A stretch of DNA of 64,000 nt from Larimichthys crocea (lineage: Eukaryota > Chordata > Actinopteri > Sciaenidae): assembly GCF_000972845.2 (NCBI RefSeq), contig NC_040032.1, forward strand, positions 9,522,334-9,586,333, given 5' to 3'. The notes under the pieces were generated by a model. It was given only the letters and a program-made list of their open reading frames with translations, did no database searches and was not told where the DNA came from. The first letter of the stretch is position 1. Each line of letters starts with the position of its first letter. The position numbers were made by a program, and so were the translations under genes. Positions 1 to 12,032 of this stretch are shown here, piece after piece.

Positions 1-1039
1 CCACTGTAAAGGACGGACTCTGCTGACGCTTCGCACCTCGCTGTGCTGGGCAAACACTGTCGCATGTCTGCACAGAGGGGGGAGGGGGAGAATTCATTAA
101 GATACCTGGTCACTTGTGAGGTCTCCAAAACAGAAACTAACCACTTGGTTACTAAAGTCACAGCTGTGCAGCCTCAGGGGTGTCAAGAGGAAGAAATGCA
201 GTCATTAGTACAAGTCAGGACAGAGTGGATAAACACAATATGTGTCATGATTACCAATGAAATGAAACTTCATCTTCAAACGGTGTGAAGATGAAAACTA
301 AGACCAACACACAATTTAAACTGTGACACTGAATCCTCCTCTGAAATATAATCTTTTAATTAAATGAATTAATCATCATTCGATACAAGAATTTGAATGA
401 AAACACTGTCTCAGTATCATCGTGCCCCGTAGTCACGTCACAGTCACGAGCTGAAATGGATCAGGAGAACCTCTTCTCCACACAGGTAGCTCTGGTTCTT
501 GAACTGGTTCTGTTCCATCATAAAATTAAATAAACCTTAAAGCTTTGTCCATATTTTTCCTCTTCAACCCTCTCGAACTTGATGTCCTCTCAGCTGCAGA
601 CATTATTTCAGCTCTCACAGGAAGACTTTAACTTTTAAACCTGCGTTTCATACCTTTTTAAATTGCCACAGTTTATTTTTTTATGCTCTCTTCAGTCCTA
701 TTCTGAGTTCATAATTACTGTGTATTGTGCTGCTGAGAGTGTGTCACAGTGCCGCACTGGTCTGCTGACACGTCCACATGTGTTCAGTGATGTAATTTGT
801 ACTTTTCTTTTAGTTTTGGTGTTTTATTGAGTGGTACCATGACAGGAACCAGGAATCCCTCTTCTGTAGTTGTTTAATAAGAGTATTCGGCTGTGTGGTT
901 TGCCTCCTCGCCTCGAACCAGACTTGAGCTGTTTCAGAGCCTACGCACAGTAACACAGGGTTAATTGGATGATTGATTACACCTGTAGCAGCGTCTGATT
1001 GGTTTAAAGATGCGTTTAACAATGAAGACCGCTCTCCTT

Positions 1040-1290
1040 TCTAACTCAGACCCAGGACCGAACACAACCTGCAGACCAGCAGTGAACAACAGCAGCCTAC
1101 CGAGGTGGTTTTCTTGCCGGGTTTGGCTCCTGGCATCCCGGGCTGAGTCAGTTCAGTTAGCTACACGGCCGACCGAGTGTCAGTTTTAATGTTTCCATCA
1201 TAAAGTTTGTAAATCGGTAATGTAACGTTCGGTCTGGCTGAGCCTAGTTCTGCAGATTAACTAGTAGTTATCTACTTCAGCAGCTATCAG
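1040..1290 (+). repeat. Composite repeat family, copy without minisatellite expansion
   Basis: Contains the words CAGCCTACCGAGGTGGTTTT and TTGCCGGGTTTGGCTCCTGG, which recur almost unchanged at about 35888-35930 inside dmpk. Here only a trace of the 47-bp unit (CAGCAGTGAACAACAGCAG) precedes them. Compare the copies at 6240-8045 and 35610-36080. It has no coding capacity. Confidence 0.6.
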
Positions 1291-3483
1291 AGGGATGCTA
1301 CATGTTCTACAAACTTCCAAACTTCAGTGTTGCTGTTTGCACGGTCAGCGCTTTGACTCCTCACCGTTTGTGTCCGGCGATTTATTTCTGTAAATTGTTA
1401 TTAGCTGTCATCATTCAACAGGAATGTAACTTAGAAAAACTTTGCAAATGGGTCAGCGCACACCAGGAGTTAAACAAGACACATTTTTTTGTTGCCCTGA
1501 AACTGATGGATAGTTTTAACTATGTGAAACATCTTTAAATAAACCTCATTCATGCTGGGGATTAACAACCTGATCCGCATCGTGTAAGCAACAACAGCTG
1601 AAGCGCAAATTAAATCCATGAACAGCAACAAAGTAACAAAGACAATGAGAAAACACAGAGATCTGTCACAACATAATTCAGCCCATGTGTTCTTATGGAA
1701 AACGGTCACAGTATCAATACATCTGACAGCCACAGCATGTAGTCACTGCCTGGCTTTAATCAATTGAAAGCAAAGGACACAGAAGGAGATTTCCTGTAGT
1801 AATCAATATATGTTTTCCAAGAAGGGATCAACTCAATTTCAGTGGATAGAGGAAGAAACTATCTTTTAAACAGCTCCATCTGGCTCTGATGAACTCCGAG
1901 CAGTCTGTTAAAAACAGTGACTGAGTGGATCCTGGGCAGAGCTGGTGCTGGGCTTTATACCGAGCCTTCAGCTCGAGTTAATCAGATTCCTCCAAACGTC
2001 CTCTGACTGCGGTGCAGAGGTTGTGTTTGAATATATTGTTTAAGTCACAACAACAGCTGGCAACTGCAGCCTTAACTCTGCTGTGAAACCTGAGCCGGGC
2101 CCGTGGATGTTTGATTTCATGCTTGTTCGTCATGTGAAAATGAAAAATAACCCGGAGAGATGGATGTGGAGCGCGCTGCCTACAACAGGAAACCATATTT
2201 GGCCCGGCGTTAGTGTGCCTTCACATCTCGTTCAAACAAAGCTGCACTGTGCAGCAGTCCAAACATGCCAGGGTGACACTGAACATGAAGCTTTCAGCCA
2301 TTTCATGTGGATTGATTTTATAAAAACTGTTAAATGACGATGTATTTATGTTTTAGTTTCATTTCAACAAGTCAGCATTTCGCAGACATTATTGGATATT
2401 GCTGCTGTAAACTAACAGAAAGTAAACTCCAGCTTGTTTGCAGAAACATGAGCGAAGCTTTCTGGGGGATTTTCCGAAATATAATTTGTCTTCACGGTCG
2501 AATGCAGAAGAAGAGAAAGACAAACTGTAAATCACTTCAGTAGTGTAACGTTATTCCCTGCTGGTCTGAACCTGGACCAGTCCGACTGCTGATGGCAGAT
2601 TCAGTCAGTTAGCTACTTTAGAAAGTAGTCGTGGGGAAAAGCAGCAAATATATTGTGAATAAAATCTGATCCAGTCTGAATAAAGTTCTGGAGTTGTGGT
2701 TCTGTACAGTAATCAGTCACAGACTGGATCAAACTGGAGGCACTCCGCTCTGGCGGCGTCCGAAGAGAGAAAGCGTTTGATTGGACGAGATGTTCGAGGA
2801 GTCTGATATGAACCTCGAGAGTGACGGGCGATGGGTGCGTTCACTGTCTCGCTGTGTTGGGGTCGATTAAGGGAGATGTTTCCAAGAGAAACCGAAGAGG
2901 TGACGTAGGAAAACAAAACACAGGGTAAACACCCAGAAACACTCGTCTGTCGTCTGGTCTCTCTCTCGGGTTAAACATCGAGCTCTTCCACTCAGCACTC
3001 GTCCTCGAGGCCTGCAGAGCTTCTGACGTGTTGACTGGATTTGAAGTGTTTTTCTGTTGCATTTGTTTGGATCATTCCTGTATTTGCAGCCTGTTGGCTG
3101 TTCATGTTCATGCTTTGGATACTAACATGTTTCTGAATTGGCAGCGTGTCTGCAGCACGTTCCTCCTCATGGAAATATTTTGGGCCATTGTAGCGTGTTT
3201 CATCACAGCCAGAAATGAACTGGAGACACCGCTGACGATTCAAGGTTACAGAAATACCAACACCTAACGAGCTAATGAGCTGTGTCTGCATATTTACATG
3301 CACAATAATACACCCAACATATACAATATATTCAGCTTTAAAGTATGCAAATATGTATGATGGATCATTTCACAGAAATACTTGTGTTGTTTTTTTTTGT
3401 TCTTTGTATTTTACAAAGAATACACCACGAGGTAACTGTGCAGTGTGAATACATAAACAAAATAATTGCACAGTGTTATATAA

Positions 3484-3640
3484 TGTGAAACATATACAGC
3501 CCTGTCTCCAAAAAGTTGGCACACTGTTCAAAATGTAACCAGAAACAGAAAGTGATGATGTGAAAACACTGAAACTCCACAGACAATCTATCTAATGTTG
3601 AAAGTGAGAAATTTAAGAACGTTGAAAAACTTCAAAAAGT
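3484..3640. repeat. MITE-like interspersed repeat remnant
   Basis: The text around CAGCCCTGTCTCCAAAAAGT, followed by a GTTGGCACACTG and AAAATGTAACCAGAAACAGA arrangement, resembles a very common fish DNA-transposon-derived repeat. The assignment is by recollection of pattern only. No terminal inverted repeats were delimited. Confidence 0.4.
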
Positions 3641-4243
3641 CGATTTTCAGTGAAACATTTCAATGTTGTTCTAAACGGCATCACAGAGTTAAAGTCTTGT
3701 TGTTATGAGTACATTATAAAAACTCCTCCGCACATAAACATTTCATATAATCTCAGGTTATTCAGGCTCCCGTGAGCCTCATCTGTCTGTTCTCTTAATC
3801 CCGACATTGACAGTAATCAAATACTTGTGTGCATGTAAACAGACGCGGTGCGGCTCGTGATCAGGAGGCAGATAGAGAATGTGCAGATCTGGTGTTTTTA
3901 CAGTGTAGCAGCGTGGCTTGAATTATTGATCGCAGGAAATAAAGAAAGCTCGTCTTTGTTTTCACTCTTTTGAAACGTTAATCCATATTTCCTGTCTGGG
4001 TTCCCGTCGTATACTCTCCTCCTCCTCTTCCTCTTTTTACCTCTCCATCTTTTGCCGCTTTGTTGTCATGGAGACAGCTGCTTGTTGGTTTCCAAACACA
4101 TTTCTAAAATATTTTTAGTTTTGGAGTTCAAGGCTCTTATCGGTGCAAACACAAATACATATGCTGCATAACTGCGAGTCCACCACCATGAAATTACCAT
4201 TCATTGAGACGGCCTGCTCAAAACACATTCCTGCCCCCCCACA

Positions 4244-4273
4244 AACACACACACACACAACCACCCACATATG

Positions 4274-4302
<29 letters not shown>
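4244..4302. repeat. (CA)n microsatellite
   Basis: Interrupted CA dinucleotide run, visible directly, with a CCACCCACATATG interruption near the middle. Confidence 0.95.
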
Positions 4303-4304
<2 letters not shown>

Positions 4305-4539
4305 ATCTGTTTATCTGTGCTCATCTTTCAAACGGGCTCGTCTGGATTTACATTTCAAATTTCAGCCTGTTGAGAGTTGAGCACAGCAAATCTGTCAAAG
4401 TCAAGTTACATGTTAAAATAAAGCCACTAATGCAAAATCATTAAACGTTTAACTTAATAATTCATTTTTTTTTAAATAAAAAAACTAATAAATGCAGTAT
4501 AATCTTTTGTATTTTTATGCGGTTGGTGTTTTATTCCAT

Positions 4540-4960
4540 ATTTTCAAATGAAAAACTGCCAGTAAAAATATGCCATGAAACAGGACTGTGTTTTACTGTA
4601 CACAGTTATACTTCAAAACCTTTTTTATTTGCTATTTTAACAAAGTTCACACAGAATAAAAAGGTATTTTGTATTAGAGACTGTTAATTATACAGTCAAC
4701 ACTGGAATATTCAATGATCAAGACTGTTTACTATCATTGTTCGACAGTTTTTTACTGTAAAATCTGATCTAATATAAAATACTACTTTATTCTGTGTAAA
4801 TTCCCTTAATATAGCGTATAAATAAATAAAGGTTGTGAAGTATAACTGTGTTATACTGTAACACGGTTATGTTTTACGGTCTTTTACTGTCATTTTAGTC
4901 ATTTAGACATTTAAAAATATAGAATAAAACTCTGTGATACATCCTTTTACCGTAATATTA
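4540..4960. repeat. AT-rich interspersed repeat with TTTACTGTAAAA words
   Basis: Repeated words of the form TTTTACTGTA and CTGTAAAAT occur on both strands through this AT-rich block. Related words recur at about 9390-9560 and in the 180-bp satellite before akt2. This suggests one broad family of fish non-autonomous elements. Borders are approximate. Confidence 0.4.
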
Positions 4961-5547
4961 TATTAGAAAAAGTTATGCTTTTATTTTCTGACAACCACAG
5001 CTGAGGGTTTTGTCTGTGCTATATGAATTCATCCCTGAAATGCATCCTATCTTTGCTTTGGCCGGTTTAACCATGAAGTCATTGCGTGCCGAGAAGATGG
5101 TAAATCAAATTTGTTCCTGCAGAAAGAGTGCTTGTGTTTGTGGAATGCACATTACGTGCAGTCTCTGTCGTTGTTCCAGGTGTTCTCAGTCAGCAGTGTT
5201 CATGTAATGAATGCATAAAGTCTGCGTATCATCGCAGGAGCATCAGGCCTGACTGAATATTACTCTTGTCAGACTGACCCTGAAAGATTTCTATGGATAG
5301 AAAACATTGCAAACTGTGCACACAGATTCACTTCCTTACGCCAAACGTAGCCAGCGAGCTGAAATCAGGCAGACTGCACAGAGACCTAATTGTCTCGGAT
5401 GCAGTCGCAGCAGCACTTTTGCGGTCGAAGGTCCGACGATCGGCTTTACAGCTCAAAGCTTCAATAGAACCGAAGGTGTGTACATGTGTGCATGCACGAG
5501 TGTGTGTGTGCATTCATGCGTGACCGCGTGTCTGTCTATGCAAAGAC

Positions 5548-5584
5548 ATGACTGTGTGTGTGTGTGTGTGTGTGAGTGTGTGTG
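5548..5584. repeat. (TG)n microsatellite
   Basis: Short TG run with a GAG interruption. It generates spurious Cys-Val open frames. Confidence 0.9.
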
Positions 5585-6363
5585 CACTCACAAGAGGGAA
5601 ACAAGCAGCCATTGAACCAGTGTGGTCTCACATAAGTAGCTGCTTAAACCCACACACAGCCCCTTTTATACAGTGCATGCCTGACATAAGCCCATCTTAA
5701 TTTTGCATGTACACACACACATTGAATCCTATGTCTGTATGTGTTGAGGAGTCTTGTGACACGCAGAGTGAGTTAGTTTACAGTTTAGATCTTCGGCATG
5801 AAGTGAAACCCGCAACAGAAAGTCAGTTTTATCAGATTTCAAAGATTCGTAGAGTTTGAAACACGACGAGGAATGCTCACATGAACTTTGATCTGATTTT
5901 TTTTTTTGAAGCGCGATGAGTTTGGATTCGCTCCAGAATGAGACACTCTTGGAGAAGAAGGCGTCGTTGCTGGAGTTCATAAGCTCGCTCATATTCCAAA
6001 CACAATTTCTTAGCTCTGATGCTGATGATGTAACTGTTAGATAAACCACAGATGTGAGCGCTCCAACTCAATTTATTGTGTGTGGGCTGAATGCCTTAAT
6101 TGAATACAGTATACAGAAGGTCTTTGAAGGCTGGCCCACTGATGAACTCGCCCAACACTAAATCACCAAATGTGTCTCTTCAGTCGACTGTTGGTTGTTT
6201 TGTTTCAGCTGGTACATTTTCCTTCCAGAGGATATTAGTGTGTCTTAGCTTTTAAGTCCCATGAAACAGGAAGTAGAGAAACTCTTTACGTCCTTGTTTT
6301 TAGGTGTTTCCTGTAAAAATAGTCAGATATTGATTAGCATTTAGTGTCTAGTAAAAACAACCT

Positions 6364-7665
6364 CCAGACCAGCAGTGTCCAGTCTAACAGTGAACATGGC
6401 GACAGAACCTCTGAACCGGCAGTGTCCAGTCTAACAGTGAACACAGCGACAGAACCTCTGAACCAGCAGTGTCCAGTCTAACAGTGAACACAGCGACAGA
6501 ACCTCTGAACCGGCAGTGTCCAGTCTAACAGTGAACACAGCGACAGAACCTCTGAACCGGCAGTGTCCAGTCTAACAGTGAACACAGCGACAGAACCTCT
6601 GAACCGGCAGTGTCCAGTCTAACAGTGAACACAGCGACAGAACCTCTGAACCGGCAGTGTCCAGTCTAACAGTGAACACAGCGACAGAACCTCTGAACCG
6701 GCAGTGTCCAGTCTAACAGTGAACACAGCGACAGAACCTCTGAACCGGCAGTGTCCAGTCTAACAGTGAACACAGCGACAGAACCTCTGAACCGGCAGTG
6801 TCCAGTCTAACAGTGAACACAGCGACAGAACCTCTGAACCGGCAGTGTCCAGTCTAACAGTGAACACAGCGACAGAACCTCTGAACCGGCAGTGTCCAGT
6901 CTAACAGTGAACACAGCGACAGAACCTCTGAACCGGCAGTGTCCAGTCTAACAGTGAACACAGCGACAGAACCTCTGAACCGGCAGTGTCCAGTCTAACA
7001 GTGAACACAGCGACAGAACCTCTGAACCGGCAGTGTCCAGTCTAACAGTGAACACAGCGACAGAACCTCTGAACCAGCAGTGTCCAGTCTAACAGTGAAC
7101 ACAGCTACAGAACTTCTGGACCAGCAGTGTCCAGTCTAACAGTGAACACAGTAACAGAACCTCTAAACCAACAGTGTCCAGTCTAACAGTGAACACGGCG
7201 ACAGAACCTCTGAACCGGCAGTGTCCAGTCTAACAGTGAACACGGCGACAGAACCTCTAAACCAACAGTGTCCAGTCTAACAATGAACACAGCAACAGAA
7301 CCTCTGAACCAGCAGTGTCCAGTCTAACAGTGAACACAGCGACAGAACTTCTGGACCAGCAGTGTCCAGTCTAACAGTGAACACAGCCTCTGAACCAACA
7401 GTGTCCAGTCTAACAGTGAACACAGCGACAGAACCTCTGAACCGGCAGTGTCCAGTCTAACAGTGAACACGGCAACAGAACCTTTGAACCAACCGTGTCC
7501 AGTCTAACAGTGAACACGGCGACAGAACCTCTGAACCGGCAGTGTCCAGTCTAACAGTGAACACAGCAACAGAACCTCTGGACCGGCAGTGTCCAGTCTA
7601 ACAGTAAACACGGCGAAAGAACCTCTGAACCGGCAGTGTCCAGTCTAACAGTGAACACAGCAGTC
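6364..7665 (+). repeat. 47-bp minisatellite, about 27 copies
   Basis: The unit starts CAGTGTCCAGTCTAACAGTG and continues with AACACAGCGACAGAACCTCT and GAACCGG. Successive units start exactly 47 bp apart through roughly 6410-7070, where they are essentially identical. The right third is more diverged, with substitutions such as GAACCAACAGTG and a shortened unit near 7384. Flanking sequence on both sides matches the composite repeat copies at 1040-1290 and 35610-36080, so the array expanded inside a dispersed element. Confidence 0.95.
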
Positions 7666-7689
7666 TACTGGCATCAGTTAGTGTTTCAC

Positions 7690-8045
7690 TACTTAACAAT
7701 CCGGTTCGGCTGCTGAGCCCGGTTCTGCTGCCTGCTAATGGCAGATTCAGTTTGCAGCAGCAAATCAACAATCTGCTACCAGCCAAACATCAGCAGCAGT
7801 CAGCCCAGCTCGGCGTCTGTCTTTCAGCCTTTTATTTCACCAAGCTCTCACCAACCACTAAAAGTCAGTCCCACATTTACTCTTGTCCGGCGGCTTCTTG
7901 CTCGCTCGCTCTCTCCTTTTTCTCTTCTTAGCTTCCTCCGTCAGCGTCCTCTCCGTCAGAGTCTTCTGCTGACTGCCGGGCCTGTAAACCCGGCTCATGT
8001 TACTTCACTGTTCATGAGGGAAACTCTGTAAAACCACAGAGAGTT
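7690..8045 (+). repeat. Composite repeat family fragment
   Basis: Contains GCTGAGCCCGGTTCTGCTGC, then AGCAGCAGTCAGCCCAGCTC and the CCACTAAAAGTCAGTCCCAC / TTGTCCGGCGGCTTCTTGCT segment shared with 21085-21545, 31160-31858 and 37455-37685. It ends near an ACTCTGTAAA...CACAGAGAGTT motif that closes the other copies. It lacks the 33-bp satellite. Non-coding. Confidence 0.7.
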
Positions 8046-8270
8046 ACGTACGAGACAACATTCTCCTGATTACAAGTCAGTGTAGCATCAACATGATTTA
8101 ATCTTTGATTTTCCACAGAATGGGAGCAGTCTTCAGTCTCTCAGCTCTCCAGTGACGATTGTTCTGCTTTGTTCCCTTCTATGTCTCTGTTCTCTGTTGT
8201 TTGGACAGCTTCAACTCCTACATAAGAGTTTTTGTTCCGTCCTTCAGCTTACATTTGGGTGGTTCGGACT

Positions 8271-8272
<2 letters not shown>

Positions 8273-8334
<62 letters not shown>
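8273..8334. repeat. (TG)n microsatellite
   Basis: Pure TG run of about 31 units about 400 bp before the first visible dact3 exon. Confidence 0.97.
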
Positions 8335-8341
<7 letters not shown>

Positions 8342-8738
8342 GTGTTATTGTTCCAGTGTTTTGATAATAAGTGCTTGTGGTCATAGCTGTCTGTGAATGT
8401 GAAGGTTGTTGCTCTCGGTGTCTCTACCTCTCGTGCTGGCAGATGAACAGAGGGCTGATGTGCATTCCAGATCTGTGTGTATTTTAACGTGTCCCGTTGT
8501 GGTTTGAAGGTGTGGATAGGTGGCTGTAACTCTATCCGTGAATATGTACAAAAAGTGAAAGACTGAGGGATTGAGTTGAGTTCAGTGTGCAGGGTGTGTC
8601 TTTGAGTTAAAACAATGAGCAGATCTTTGAGAGATGCTCGTTTAATGTTTCATAACACCTAGAAATGAAGTTGCTATCCTGTATTCCTGCTTAAGTTCAG
8701 TGTTTTGACGTGGCCTTGTGTCTCTCTGTGGGTTTCAG

Positions 8739-11700
8739 AGCGGTCTGCAGTGTTCACCGCGGGGTGTGAAGGTGTCTTTAGAGGAGCAGGTAGCAGAGCT
8801 GAAGGTCAAATCAGCCGAATCTGCAACTGATCTGGAGGAAAGTCAACTCAGCTCAGGTAAAATCATCAACTCTACTTTCTTACTGACTCACAACATAAAG
8901 TCACATCTCTGCTTATGTTACACTGTAAAAGATTTACAGGGAGACACTGTTCCATAAAATACAACAATCAAACACTGTCATTAAAGGGATCATACTAATC
9001 ACTGTTACACATCAGGGCACAATCACACACTCGTGCACGATGTCTCAGCCGCTGGGGTTCAGTATCTTGCCTGAATCGAAACAGTAACCCGCTCTTCCAC
9101 CTGAGCCACATCCGCCCTGCAATGCAATCCACTGCTGTCCTGACTTTGACTTTACTTATTTAACTTTTGTCAGATTCGTTGTCACATATGAGCTTTTACT
9201 CAGAGGCACAACATGCCAGACAGTTTCAACCTCCAGGAAGCAGCGAAGCTTTCAGCGATGATCGACGTACTGTTTAAAAAGACTGAGTGTGATGTAAAGA
9301 ATATTTACCTTCGAATTACAAAGAAAGAAATGAAATTGTTTGGACATTAACGTTCATTTGCTTCACTTTAATTACAGATCATTGTTGTCATTTTACATGT
9401 TCTTAAATATAATGTAAGAAATTAAAATTGTTAATTTACAGATATCTATAAATTAACAATCTGTAGACAGCTCATTATCTGTAATTTTTACAGTTTTGTA
9501 CAAAAAAAAAAACAGAAAATCACTGTAAAAATTTGAGTTATATTCTCTAAATTTATGATTTTTTCACGGTGTATGACATAAACAGTGGATTCAGCTCTTT
9601 GTACGTGTTAAATATTTAAATTTTGTGCATAGCGTCGTCTCTTTTGTCTCTTTTGTGTACAGATACAGAGCAAACATCCTCGGGCACCTTGAGGAATTAA
9701 TGACTCGTTATTATCTTTTAAAATATTGACTTCATATATAAAGGATGAGCTCTGTTCGTCAGGAAAGGAGCGATGCGTATTGTGTGCTCTAGTTTCACCC
9801 AAACAAAGCGCAGCATCTGACTCACAGTCATTATCAGGAGTGATGCTTCTCAGTCCGAGCTGCAGACGTTCGGGTCATTAAGAATGCACTTTGGTGTCTG
9901 GCACACAAACATCAAGAAGACAAATCTATCACACGTCCTCTTTGGCGAAGCACAAAGACAAATCTGAGCACGCTGGGATTTAAGAGGACAAACAGTCCTG
10001 TCTGTACTCGGTAATCGCATGGTGCTGGTTATACATGACCACAATTAAAATTTACTCGTGTCTGCAAAGACCGCAGATGGTTTGAAATGTGTGTTTGGTA
10101 TACTGGAAGTTAACAGAGGAAGCCAATGAATTTCTCCTGTGCATAGAACACAGAGATGTGCATGAGATGAGCACATCCGTCTTTTTCTTGTTACTGGGAA
10201 TCAATGTTTGTCAGTGCAGCACCTCATTAAGCTAAAGATCCCTGACATGCACACCAAACTGTAAACCTTGGGTCACATCGATGCACAGACTTTAGCAATG
10301 GTCAGGATTTGCCAGCTTAGACTGATCACTTTCTTTGTCTTTGCTCTCGACAGATGTCCTGGTCGCCAAGCAAATGAGATTCCCTGGGTCAAACCACTAC
10401 CCTGTGGTCCCTCGTTCCCTCTCGGCCCCTGAGGGGACTGGAGAGACTGGAGAGGCAGGAGAAACATGGCTGTCAGACCCAATGAGACGGGCCACGGTTA
10501 CTGAAGTTTTGGGGGAGATGAGGGAAGTTGAACCCAGTCAGGAAGATTATCAACAAGCTCAAAAGGTAGAGACTTATATATTTGGTTTGATCCAGCGCAG
10601 AGCCCTACCAACACGCCCCTCGAAGCCCCGCACCAGCCTGGCACATGATGCCCGAGCTGTCAGTGTGGTGAGGCAGAGTAGTTTGTGCCGCAAGGAGGAG
10701 CAACATCCACCGAAGCAGGCGTCTGTTCAAGAGATCTCCAGCCCGTCCCAGTGTCCAGAGGGAACTGCTCCACAGGCGTGCCATAACATTGATCAGGAGC
10801 ACTACCACGGGACAGGGTTTCCTGAAGATGCACCACCACCGTACCACCACCATCTCCAGCAAAGTGTCCCGCATCAACCAGTGGTTTATCACAGGCCCAG
10901 GCAGGCCCCCATGATTAACACCTCTCGCTCAACCTTGCTGGACTATCCATCTTTCAGAGTTCTGCAACCCCAACCAGACTCCAGCAATAGCGAGCCTGAT
11001 TCACCCCAACATTTCCACAACTACCCTTCCCCTCAGGCTGCGTCGAAGCCTCACCAGCAGCCTTCACCTGATGAGCAGCTGGTCAACGCAGAGTATATTC
11101 CAGCACAGCCTTGCCGAGCCTCCACCAGAGCTTACGCTCATCAGCACTCCAATCCTCACAAGGGCTCTGGAGTGCCCAAACCCAACCGGAGCACATATTC
11201 TCCAGAAAGAGGCCACCACCATCATCATCAATCACAGCAGCCCACAGCATCTCAGATCCAACCCTCCAGGTCCCGAGGGGGCCAAAAGAAGTGTCGTTCA
11301 AATGAAGACAAGAATGGTGCCAGCAGGAAACCTGGAAAGAAGGCATGTAGGTCTCAGTCAGAGAACAGCCTGCAAAGGGTTCCTGAGCGCAAGTACAATA
11401 CAGTAGAGAGAGATGGTGGAGGAAGTGGAAGTGGTGGAAGGGGAAGTCGTAGTAGTCAATCCAAAAGCAAGAAACAACAGCAAGGAGGCGGCAGCTATCG
11501 ACGCTGGCAGTCCACCCTGGAGCTCAGCCAAGACGAGGCTGACCAGCCAGCCGTGCAGGCACCCGTGCAGGCACCCATGCAAGGCTCCTCATCCTCAAAC
11601 CAAAAAGACCATTGTGGAAGGCGCACACGCAAATCCCGCCCGACACATACATCGTACGCTTACCCACACCACCACCAACACCACCACCACTCCCACCTTC

Positions 11701-12032
11701 ATCAGCACATGGAGTACCAGTTAGAGGGGGACCAGGTGCCACTGTGTCAGCCCAGTGAGGACTACCCTCACCCAGGTCAGGGTGAGTCTGAGTCAAGCAT
11801 GAGCGAGGCTGACTCTCCAGATTCCAGCTCTTTGTCCAGTGACTCAGATGAGAGCGGTGGTTTGGTCTGGCCTCAACAACTACCCCCTCAGCTGTCCCTC
11901 CCATCACCTCCTGCCCCATCTGGAGCACCTCTGCAGCCCAAGGCCTTTGTCAAGATTAAGGCCTCGCATGCCCTCAAGAAGAAGATCCTACGCTTCCGCA
12001 CTGGTTCACTGAAAGTAATGACCACTGTGTAA
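8739..12032 (+). CDS. dact3: Dapper homolog 3 (Dishevelled-binding Wnt antagonist), 3' part
   Basis: Two exons are visible: 8739-8856 and 10354-12032, joined in phase 1, giving 599 codons including the stop. The first exon encodes the [10 protein letters not shown] coiled-coil segment, which in the family mediates dimerisation. The large last exon encodes PRSLSAPEG, a Ser/Pro/His-rich middle, a basic KKCRSNEDK region, an acidic serine stretch followed by GGLVWPQQL, and the C-terminus [13 protein letters not shown] through KVMTTV. The terminal MTTV is the family PDZ-binding motif that contacts Dishevelled. GGLVWPQQL and the C-terminus match vertebrate DACT3 rather than DACT1/2, as I know them. 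DACT proteins are cytoplasmic/nuclear modulators of Wnt and TGF-beta signalling. The N-terminal exon(s) are not in the window, so the model is 5'-incomplete. The expected SSGFYE-type segment between the two exons is also not seen. A His-rich run (residues from about 11670-11700) is lineage-specific. Confidence 0.94.
8857..10353 (+). other. dact3: dact3 intron
   Basis: The donor is GTAAAATC at 8857 and the acceptor is CTCGACAG ending at 10353. Inside are ordinary fish-repeat fragments: a CCCGCTCTTCCACCTGAGCC motif near 9090, and AT-rich TTTACAG/CTGTAAAAA words at 9390-9560. I found no further in-frame exon. Confidence 0.7.

Larger units (their letters stand above)
1..8738. other. Non-coding region upstream of the first visible dact3 exon
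   Basis: I see no convincing exon here. The stretch is either dact3 intron sequence or intergenic DNA, because the first exon(s) of dact3 were not found. It contains MITE-like remnants, AT-rich DNA with repeated TTTACTGTAAAA-type words (about 4540-4950), several CA/TG microsatellites, the 47-bp minisatellite and pieces of the composite repeat family, all listed separately. Short open frames occur but lack homology, splice context or codon character. Confidence 0.6.

Noticed and set aside
11524..11928. 134-codon open frame opposite dact3
   Set aside because: It lies wholly antisense within the dact3 last exon and is explained by the GC-rich codons of that gene.
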